64,000 nucleotides of DNA from Knufia peltigerae (Eukaryota; Ascomycota; Eurotiomycetes; Chaetothyriales; Trichomeriaceae), in assembly GCA_030247855.1 (NCBI GenBank), contig JAPDRN010000006.1, positions 186,001-250,000 on the forward strand, given 5' to 3'. The stretch's first letter is position 1. The number at the start of each line of letters is the position of its first letter. The notes beneath the pieces are model-generated. The model was not told the origin of the DNA. It did not search any database and saw only the letters and a program-made list of their open reading frames with translations. The position numbers and the translations under genes were made by a program. This document shows positions 55,122-64,000 of the stretch, piece after piece.

Positions 55122-56556
55122 TTACATACGCCTTGGACTCCCACCTGGACCGTCGTGGATACCATCAGCATCACTCTGTTGATCCTCATATTCAACCTTG
55201 TAGTCAATCGTATGTAGGATCACATCATCCGTAAGCCCCTTGACACTTTCACTGCGATCGTTCTCAACCTTGCTACTCGCCTTGGTGGCGTGAGGGCGAT
55301 TGTATCCTCTCTCCATGGCAGTGACGGCCTCTTTTTGTTTTTCTCCCCATAGACCCGAACTGCCACTGCTTGGATTCAGCGTACTTCCACCGCGAGTGGT
55401 AAGTCCAAAGCGACTGGCGAGCCGCGTGAGACCCCCACCATTCTTGAGTGTAGTGCCTTTGCCTTCGCTCCTGCTCTTGGAATGTCGTACAAACGATGCT
55501 GTCAATTCGTGCTCGGGAATGTTGACCACAATCAATCCCGGTTTGATGTCGGCGAGGAATGGCTTGAGCGAGGGAATGCATGCAGCAATGATGGACGCGT
55601 TCAGCATGATCTGGGCAAAGACTTGAGGTACGAGCGCGTACCACGTCGGATCGTTCCGGCCGCGGTTGGTCCTGAATTCGCGCCTCCTAAAGACGAGCAT
55701 TGCAATCGTGAAAGCCGGGACCCTGAAACGAACGCTGTCAGCTCTGCTCACACACTGTCAGAGAATTGTCTTGTACATACGCAAGTCGACACGCAAAGAG
55801 ACCGCTAACAACAAATCGCTTGCTCGAAGACACTTGGACTTTCTGCATCATGATAAAAGGCACAACCACGATGGAAATGTCACCCAGGATGTTGAGGGTA
55901 TATATGCCGACGTTCAGCGCGAAAAGGTCGACACATTTGTTGCCATTAGTGTTCCACGGACCGGGAAGACTGCACTTGAATGATACTGCAATGATACTCG
56001 CTATCGTCCACGCCACCAGATATCCGAGGATAGCGTAGCAGGAGAGAAGCAGCTTCCGGGTGGGATTGATGGCAATGACCAAGAATGTAAGTGACGCTTG
56101 GGAAGCTGCTAGCGCTGCTATCTGGAGAATATCTGCTGCATAGATTGACTTTGACTGTCTTAGCATAGGAAGTACCGAAAATGATATGGGCAAAGAATAC
56201 CTTTTGGAATGATTCAAACTCTGCATCGGATACCTTGGGACGCTTTCTACCCAGGCCGTAATGTTCGGCCACTGTGATGGTGATGGTTTGGCATAACGCC
56301 AGGAACTGTACAGGTGTTAGCATTCCCTACCAACAAAGTAGACGGCATATCAACTTACCGCCGCAGTGAGGATGAAATAGTCGTTCGGAGTCAGGCGATT
56401 CGTTGCTTTGAATCTTGTAAACAGTTTTATAAAGATGGTCATAACACTGAGCACAATGAAAATATAACCGCAGACGATGATCCATGGCCCCGCCTCATCA
56501 GAAGACAGACTCCCCAGAGGTGCGCTGATCGGGGAATTATAGTCACCCGAAGACAT
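55122..56556 (-). CDS. PTH11-like / fungal rhodopsin-domain integral membrane protein
   Basis: Exons 56556-56359, 56305-56201, about 56154-55781 and 55722-55122 give about 425 residues. Seven hydrophobic segments are seen in the first 280 residues (WIIVCGYIFIVLSVMTIFIK, then RLTPNDYFILTAA, LAASQASLTFLVIAI, ILGYLVAWTIASIIAV, LNVGIYTLNILGDISIVVVPF and others). Conserved features include the N-D-Y-F loop, the AEHYGLGRK segment and KCSLPGPWN with its Cys. The C-terminal 140 residues are hydrophilic and Ser/Lys-rich, probably cytoplasmic. The family is often listed as PTH11-like GPCRs, but most members have no known ligand. The start of exon 3 is uncertain by two codons. Confidence 0.85.
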
Positions 56557-59530
56557 CTTGGGCGAGAGGGCAAGGGGATTTTATTTTTGAGGTTGAGATC
56601 CAGCAGATGGAGGTGGAACGAGAGGCCGCCCAGGCGTTCTTGTATAGATATTGGATACTCTTAACAGAGACAACATGCTCAACAGCCGATGCTCAGCCAC
56701 TCAAACCGAGTTCAGCATAGACGAATGGTCTAACCAGGTATCGATGCAGGAACGCACGCTTTCGTGGAGACAAGCACGCTTTGAAGTTGTATGCTCGACT
56801 TGAGCACATGTATGTACGGGGAGGGTTAATGGACCAGCCGAAACCCAACGAACCTCGTCGCGAATCACGGTGCCTGCTGATTGTCGCCCGACGAGGTTGT
56901 TACAGCGTCTAGAAACTGTGCTCGCATGATCTGCCGCTGCTCGTGGTATGGACTAAGATCATGGCACTCTGCCAAAGCGAACAGGGTTCGAAAGACTAAA
57001 CCTCATATAGAAGAAGCCTCTGAGGATCAGTAACGAATGGACCAGGGGAGAAACGAGAGACAGAACATGCATTACTCCGTAAAGCGAGCAAGGACGGGGC
57101 GGAAACGGAGACAACTCACCTCGTCAAGGCCTGTCAAGGCCTGTACAATCCAAGTAGCGCAGCGTCACAGTGGCCAGAGATTGCCAGAATCCCATGCTCA
57201 TTAGAAATTTGGCGAGCTTGAGTGATCTAGAAGACAATTACACGGGGGACCCGCGTCTGCACATCATTACAGGAGTAAAGATCATGCCAAAAGCCCCAGG
57301 GAGCCCTGTACAGTATCAAGACCAAGTGTGCAAGGGAGGAAGAGGAGGAGCAGCAGGTCGTGCTTGGCCCTCGCATGTACAGCTAACGACGGTTCTTTCT
57401 GCTTGGGGGCTCTGCTACCATGCCAGAGTACAGTATGGATATCCTTGCCTCGTATGTCTTCTCGTTTATCAGCAACAGGCAAGTGATCTTCGTCGTCGGT
57501 GTTTTGTATTCTGTAGCACTCCGTTTTCTCTATTAGCCACTCTCCCTTCACTCAGGACATTGTTCCTTCTAACTGACGTCTTTACCGCCTTGCTCTTCAG
57601 CGACTCTTGACAAAAATACAGGTGACTTGCACACCACAAAGATCATGCTCACCACGCTGGTGTATCCGACGCTGGGGCCATGGCTTGGGCCTACTGTAGA
57701 TTCCTTGTCATGTTCGGAGGACAATTACGCCAAGGTCTGGTGGACTTTTCATGTGCCATTTACTCGCTCTCGAGTGGATTCAGAACGGGATCGTCGTCGG
57801 GGAAGAGGAAGTTGAAGTTGATCTAACGGTTAGTGAGACGCTAAAGGCGGGACTTTCCACAGTAGTATCCACAGGGATGTTGAGGAGGAGAATGAGGACG
57901 AGGAGTCGGTTGGTTGTTGCTATCTCCCTCTTGCCTCTTATCCTATCGATGGAGTAACGCTGCACGAGATCTCTTCCGGTAACGGCATCATCCTCCGGCA
58001 TCTAATTTGTTCCAGACATGGATGCCCATGGTCCGCAGACCATGTCTTCCCACAAAACATATCCCGGTCTACGGAGGAGTGAAGAACCACTTCCTGTCAA
58101 CCACGGCACGGCCCTTGGATATCCAAAGACAAAATCAACAAAGTGCGAGTACGTCGACAGACACTTCACTTACAAGTACAAGGGCAGTGACCTCTACGGA
58201 TTTCTTCGGAGTCCCTCTGTGGCAAGTGTCAACCATCAACGCTGATCATGTCCCCTTCAATGGCCGATCCTTCGCGATATGAGACCCCAAGCCTTATCTC
58301 TAGCAGCCATGGCAAGCCAATAGACCCATGTCATGCTATGGCTCACCAGTTGCCCTCCTCCAATCTCAGCAACCGATACGACATTGGCAGACCAGGGATC
58401 TACGCCTCTCACGAGACATACTCTGTCGGTGAAAGTGCGTCGGAATTGTTTTCACGAATCACCTACGCAGCACTGATTTTCCTTGCAACCTGGATCCAGC
58501 AGACTCATGGCACTTACCAAGAACAGTACTCACTAGACCAGCCTCAATCCCTGATCCCCCCCCACATCTAGAGGGGATGATACCTTACTGTTGTCTTTTT
58601 GATCTTTACACAATAGCATCCGGATCATGTGTGTTTGGATTGCTGTTCTGGAGCTCACCTCCTCATATATCTCCGGCGTTCAAACGGCCCAGCTCTCTAC
58701 GGAGTACGGAGTACAGTTGAGGTAATTCTAAACTCATGTGGGCCAGGGCCATCTGTTATCAATCCAATATAGAGGTACCTATCCATATACCCGGTACTGT
58801 ATTGTACCAGAAGTACTCCGTAGTTGGCTTCTACATACGGGATACAAACTTCCGTATTTTGACGCTTGCCCCGACCCTAACAGTCGCCTTTGCGCGAGTC
58901 TGCATTAGGCTCTGCTCGATACCTCCTCAACGACTTGTCAAAGCACCATACTACCTTCACCCTCGAGCTTCTTCACTCTCCACCGTACAGCATTAGTTGT
59001 GCTTGAGAGACGCTCGGATCGTCCTCACTTGCTGCCCGAATCAGCGCTTCTTGGAACGAGGCCAAAGATGAACCCTTGCTTGCTTCAAAAAAGGCAACCC
59101 AGATCCATGTCGCCATCTCCACCATCTCTCCATCGAACGTGTTGACTCTATTCGTAATTGTCAAGGCCGCCCCCAGGACAGGGTTTCTCTGTTACTCTCC
59201 TCCGGCCCTGCTCAGCGTTCCATCGAGTCCCTTCCAGTACTCTTCTAGTATCGCTTCCCGATACATTTCTGTCCTGGCCTACTCCTAAGGGGACCCCTCG
59301 GCTCTCCAGTTCCACGTTTCTCGAATTAACCCATTTTCCGTCGCCACATGGCAGCCGTCTAGGCTCGTTCGCAGCGAAACCATTGACTTCGGTTCGCGCT
59401 TGGTACACTTTTGCGATCGGGCGAGTGCAGACTGCCTCTGTGCCTGTCTTCTCTTTTAAAAACAAATCCTTTCCTCGTCTCCTCACGTTGTCTCTTCAGC
59501 CTATCCAACTCCTCGAAGATCACAGTCAAC
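56557..59530. other. Gene-poor intergenic region, 3 kb, with four TACGGAGTA motifs
   Basis: The 9-mer occurs at 57073, 58698, 58705 (overlapping the previous) and 58814. Overlapping plus-strand frames at 58018-58571 (75 and 107 codons) look weakly protein-like but match no family I know and are not called as a gene. The stretch just before 59531 is the promoter and leader of the permease. Confidence 0.5.
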
Positions 59531-61467
59531 ATGGGCAACCCAAACGAGACCAACAGCATGGAGATGCAAGAGCCTGGGAAGGACTCCATCTCTTCTCTTG
59601 ATCGTATCTCAGACGAGCCCAAATCTGAAAGGGCCGGAGAGAGACATGTTGCAAAGGCCTACCCTGTGGCCACAGACGCTCCTTCGCTGAGGGTAAGCTG
59701 TTCCGTGAAATGAGCTGTGATTGTTCGATAACGGAACTAACGTTTGTGGTAGCGACTTTTCAGTTTCGCCCAGCTTCTTGCCTTCTCCTTGACGTTTATG
59801 GAATCATGGGAAGTCATGGCAATGTACGTTCCGATGCCTTCATCTGCAGGGAGGGATATCTTGGTTGATAAACGAATTGTAGCAACATTTCTGCAACCTT
59901 CTGGAACGGTGGCCCACGAGCTTTGATCTGGGGATGTATCGCTGTGGTCGCTGGTTCTCTTTGCCAGGCATACTCAATGGCTGAACTCGGCTCCATTTTG
60001 CCAATCGCCGGTGCGCAGTACCACTGGACTCACATCATGGCTCCAGACAGTACGAGAAAGTTCATTACCTGGATGCAAGGTAGGGTTCTATGTCACCTCG
60101 ATGAGCTTCGGCAGAACCACTGACATCTGTCCCTAGGTTGGGTCACCTGGTTTGCTTGGGTATCTGCTCTTGCTGGAAGTACCTCCGGTGAAGCTGCGCT
60201 TCTGCAAGCCTTGATCGCCGAGAACATCCCCGGATACACGCCAGAAAGATGGCATCTTACCCTGATCATGTGGGCACTGCTGATCAGCGTCGGATTGATG
60301 AACATGTACACCTTCTGGGTCATCCCATGGCTCGAATTGACGGCTGGTATCTTGCACGTCGTGCTCTTCATCATCTTCATGGTTGTGCTCGTCACCCTCG
60401 CTCCGAGACACGACTCGCACTTTGTTTGGTTCACAGATTCGACGCAGTCGGGATGGGATAGTAGTTTTGTGGCATTCAACCTAGGAATGCTCGTACCTGC
60501 CTGGGGATTCATTGGTATTTCTGTCCAAAATTACCGCATGTCGTGATCTGCGTTGCTCATTTCAATCTAGGCTTTGACGGTGTCGTCCACATGTCCGAAG
60601 AAGTGCGAAAGGCGAAGCACGCTGTTCCTCGCTCAATGATCTTGACCATCGTCATCAACGGTGTCATGGCCTTTGCGACCATTTTGGTCCTTCTGTACTG
60701 CCTGGGCGACCCAAACACTGTCCTCAACGCAGCATACCCGATCGTCAACATCTGCTACAACGCGACAAAGTCATGGCCTGCCACCAACGCGCTGGTCTCG
60801 ATGCTGATCCTCATCACCTACTGTGTGGTTGCAGCCAGTGTCGCTTCCGTTTCGCGCATCACCTGGGCTTGGGCTCGTGACGGTGCTCTTCCCAAATGGC
60901 TGGCGATTGTAAGTACCAACACACCAACACTACCTAGCCTTTGGCCCTGATCATGACGGAACAAACACTGACAAGATCGCCATCGACTAGATCGACGCCA
61001 AACACCACGTCCCCACGAACGCACTGTGGCTCCCGATTGTCATCGTCATGCTCCTTGCCCTTTTGAACATTGGCTCGACCGCCGCCACCGCCTTCAGCGC
61101 CTTCACCGCCCTGTCCTCGCTGGGCCTGTACACGTCGTACATCATCGCCATCAGCTGCATCTTGCATGCCCGCCTGACCGGTCGTTTGAGCGACAAACCG
61201 GGGGCCGCGGTCCAGTACGGAGGCTGGCGCATGTGGAAGGGGTTCGCCGTGCCCATCAACATCATCGCACTCGTGTGGACCATCTACCTCACCATCTGGC
61301 TCCCGTTCCCCACCACGATCCCCGTCACCGGCACGAACATGAACTACGCCCTCCCCATCTACGTCGCCGTCGTCCTGGCCTCGCTCGGGTACTGGTTCGC
61401 CTGGGGAAGCAAAAACTGGCCCGGTTTGAACGCCAGCGCCATTGGTATGGTCGAGGCACATGATTAA
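59531..61467 (+). CDS. Amino acid / choline / GABA permease, APC superfamily
   Basis: Exons 59531-59692, 59753-59823, 59883-60079, 60137-60514, 60571-60908 and 60991-61467 give 540 residues. The hydrophilic N-terminus leads into RLFSFAQLLAFSLTFMESWE, then NISATFWNGGPRALIWGCI and SMAELGSILPIAGAQYHWTH, the consensus of the fungal ACT/APC subfamily (Uga4, Hnm1 type). Later GFDGVVHMSEEVRKAKHAVPRSM is made across intron 4, and SRITWAWARDGALPKWL follows. About twelve helices. Transports an amino acid, GABA, choline or a related amine at the plasma or vacuolar membrane; the substrate cannot be read from sequence. All five introns are 56-82 nt. Confidence 0.92.
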
Positions 61468-62975
61468 GGGAGGAGAAACATACAAGAGGCGTGGGGAGGA
61501 TACATCACAAAGGGGGGTTGTTTTTGTGATTTCACATGCCCCCCCGCCGTGAATCATCTTCCTTGTGGCTCTCTCGGACGACCTCGCCTCTTTTCTTGTG
61601 TCATTCTTTCCACCTGCATCAGATTGGTGTGTGTGTTTCGAACCATTTTGTCAAATCTAACGACTATTCGCACACACACACACACACACCTCACGAACTT
61701 TCCCCCTTCGATGAACCCACAACCGGAAAAATCAGACTGATGACGGTGTGAAACTTTTTCTCAGGCCGTCGAAAAGGGGTTTTGGCGTTTCTACTTTTGT
61801 GGGGGGTTCGACTCGAAGTCATCTATACTCGGTACATACCATCTTATACCGTCCTATCCCTTTAGTACATAGCTCCGCTCGTGTTGTTGTTGTTCTCTTC
61901 TTCGTTTTTGTGAAAAAAAGAAAAGGAAGAAGAGCAAAATAGAAGCCATTCTCTCTAAACGCTTCTTTTTGCAAAAGTGTTCTGTCGAGTAGTTCTTGCG
62001 ACGGGAGTGTTGGACACATAAAGCGTGTGTAGAAAGGTCAGATCCCAGTGGGTTGTAGCAGGAGAAAGCAAGGAGGTTACTTCTGGTTGGTGAGTTCCTG
62101 CCCTCCCAGTCATGTACTGCTATGTATCCGTACTGACCGCGAAGGATATGATTGTGTTGTAGGAGTCTGCCCCCTTGGATTGTCATCGAGTACAACAAAT
62201 AAAGTCGAGGGAAAAAAAGCCAACCAGTCAATCTATATAGCACAGACAATCCCAAAGGAGAACGCGGTTGATATACAGAACCTAAGAACGACTGTGATGC
62301 AATTTTACAATTTTCGACTTTTATTACACAAATGTCTCTCTCTCTCCTTCTACCCACACACGGGACTGGCTATGATACAAATCACCCGCCGGTGACCACC
62401 GACGAGCTCCGTTGGGTTTTCGAATAAGGCAAAGAGTGCCTGCCTACTCCCTTCTTTTCCGTCGTCTCATCTCGCTGCCTTCTCATCACCGTCGAGACAT
62501 CCACAAACCACGACCACAATCACGACCCAGATCCGAATCCCGCCAAACAAAAATTGATTGACCGTTTCCGTTCCCCCTGTTCCGACCTCGGCCTGTATAT
62601 GGAAAAGCTTTTTGGCGTAGATAAAAAAAACACACACAATCTTTCCGAAGAAAGAAAACAATGTTGAGTGGAGTAGTGTGACAAAAATCGCAATGTACAA
62701 AGTCTCTTGACAAGTAGGTTTGGTGATGGTAGGTGGGCAGTAACAAGTTCGATCGACAAATCTCTCGCCAACGGTTCCGATGCAATCATTTTGAAGGTCA
62801 ACCATCTAGAGCCGAAACTTTTGTCGAGAAAATGTCAACCGTCCTGGTCCTCGCCGAGAGTGTAGCTATGCCAAATGAAATACAGTCGCTAAAACGCAGG
62901 AAATTTGGACACAAGTCCCAGGACAAGCGGCAAGTAGCAGTGAGAAAGGCAGCTTCGCGGAGCTTAACGCTGCGC
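61468..62975. other. Intergenic, about 1.5 kb, convergent 3' ends
   Basis: Between the permease and HSP60 stops. Contains a CA microsatellite at about 61671-61689. Several short frames have no support. Confidence 0.5.
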
Positions 62976-64000
62976 TTAGAAGCCTCCCATACCGCCCATG
63001 CCGCCCATGCCACCGCCCATAGGTGGCATAGGAGGCTTCTCCTCTGGAGCCTCGACGATGGCAACCTCGGTGGTACCAAGCAGCGAAGCGACACCAGAGG
63101 CATCCACCAAAGCAGTGCGGACTACCTTGAGAGGGTCCACAATACCCTTTGACAACATGTCAACATATTGACCAGTGGCAGAGTCGAAGCCCTTGTTGAA
63201 GTCACCACCAAATTCATCCATGAGCTTGCCAACCACGACGCTACCTTCGAGACCGGCGTTTTCGACGATTCTGCGTGCGGGACGGGTGATGGCATTCTTG
63301 ATGATGCTAACACCAAGTTGCTGGTCGAAGTTGCTCGGCTGGACGTCCTTGAGAGCGTTGGCAGCAGCCTTGATGAGAGCAGTGCCACCGCCGGGCAGGA
63401 TACCCTCCTCGACAGCAGCACGGGTGGCGTTGAGAGCATCAACAACACGATCCTTCTTCTCACCAACTTCAACTTCGGAAGCACCGCCGACCTTGATAAC
63501 AGCGACACCGCCAGAAAGCTTGGCCAGACGCTCTTGGAGCTTCTCCTTCTCGTATTCGGAGGTAGTAGGATCAGCCATGACACCACGGATTTGCTCGCAT
63601 CTCTGGGCAATGGAATCCTTGCTTCCTTCACCGTTCAAAATGATTGTGTCCTCCTTGGTGATGGTGATGCTACCGGTGGATCCGAGCATGTCTGGGGTTG
63701 CCTTCTCCAACTTGATGTCAAGCTCATCCGTGAAGACGGTGGCGTTCGTCAAGATACCAATATCACCAAGGATGCTCTTGCGGTTGTCACCAAAGCCTGG
63801 GGCCTTGACAGCAGCCACTTGCAATTGACCTCGGAGCTTGTTCAGGATACAGACTGCCAAAGCCTCACCGTCGATATCTTCAGCGATAATAACGAGAGGT
63901 CGTCGCAGTTGAGTAGAGGCTTCGAGGGCAGGGATGATGTCTTGGACAGCTGAAATCTTCTTCTCAGACAACAGAATCAAAGGCTTCTCGAACTCGATCT
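62976..64000 (-). CDS. hsp60: Mitochondrial HSP60 chaperonin, C-terminal part (cut by window edge)
   Basis: About 340 residues from the right edge to the stop at 62976, with no intron in this part. Group I chaperonin signatures are EFEKPLILLSEKKIS, PLVIIAEDIDGEALAVCILNK, KAPGFGDNRKSILGDIG, LAKLSGGVAVIKVGGASEVEV, ALNATRAAVEEGILPGGGTAL and the Gly-Gly-Met repeat at the very end. It folds imported proteins in the mitochondrial matrix as a large ring complex with Hsp10. The missing part, about 240 residues including the presequence and equatorial start, lies beyond 64000. Confidence 0.96.
   Translation of the reverse strand, partial: IEFEKPLILLSEKKISAVQDIIPALEASTQLRRPLVIIAEDIDGEALAVCILNKLRGQLQVAAVKAPGFGDNRKSILGDIGILTNATVFTDELDIKLEKATPDMLGSTGSITITKEDTIILNGEGSKDSIAQRCEQIRGVMADPTTSEYEKEKLQERLAKLSGGVAVIKVGGASEVEVGEKKDRVVDALNATRAAVEEGILPGGGTALIKAAANALKDVQPSNFDQQLGVSIIKNAITRPARRIVENAGLEGSVVVGKLMDEFGGDFNKGFDSATGQYVDMLSKGIVDPLKVVRTALVDASGVASLLGTTEVAIVEAPEEKPPMPPMGGGMGGMGGMGGF

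Noticed and set aside
58018..58571. Two overlapping plus-strand frames of 75 and 107 codons
   Set aside because: Weakly protein-like but in different frames with no convincing intron joining them and no family match.
60934..61557. 207-codon minus-strand frame opposite the permease
   Set aside because: Gly/Asp/Val-rich shadow of membrane-helix codons.

Overview
The window is nuclear DNA from a filamentous ascomycete (Pezizomycotina). Genes are dense and carry short GT-AG introns (about 46-150 nt) with CTAAC/CTGAC-like branch sites. Families present include Zn2Cys6 and bZIP/DUF3425 regulators, a PTH11-like receptor-type protein, DHA1 and monocarboxylate-type MFS carriers, and nuclear genes for mitochondrial proteins. 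The class is not fixed by the sequence; Eurotiomycetes (for example Chaetothyriales) is a loose guess. Exon joins below were read by eye and checked for frame, so every spliced gene given as complete has a length divisible by three.

Left part (1-15.7 kb): an F-box protein; then a short-chain dehydrogenase with one in-frame stop, a bZIP/DUF3425 regulator, a type I Baeyer-Villiger monooxygenase and an MFS monocarboxylate-type carrier, which together look like a small ketone or carboxylate utilisation cluster. TAF6 and an MDR oxidoreductase follow.

Middle (15.7-29.1 kb): a Zn2Cys6 regulator, HAT2 and XRN1 back to back across a 459-bp shared promoter, a fungal relative of the CASTOR/GATS ACT-domain arginine sensors, and a WDR83/MORG1-like WD40 protein.

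30.0-39.8 kb is the most unusual part. At least eight very small genes encode single Myb/SANT-like helical domains. They are highly diverged from each other but six share one intron position, and they flank one C2H2 zinc-finger gene that carries a 12-residue tandem repeat. The interval also holds an intergenic minisatellite and long stretches without genes.

40.9-46.5 kb is a housekeeping block: cofilin, cytochrome c oxidase subunit IV/5 and ATP synthase beta. One ATP synthase intron is 786 nt long and holds the decayed remains of a C2H2 zinc-finger gene. An 827-bp fold-back element with long inverted repeats and TA target duplications lies at 47.15-47.98 kb, 51 bp past the stop of a DHA1 transporter. 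That transporter is divergent from a second Zn2Cys6 regulator.

52.6-59.5 kb is gene-poor, with one PTH11-like membrane protein and many copies of a 9-base motif, TACGGAGTA, seen only between genes. The right end has an APC-family amino acid permease and the C-terminal part of mitochondrial HSP60, cut by the window edge.
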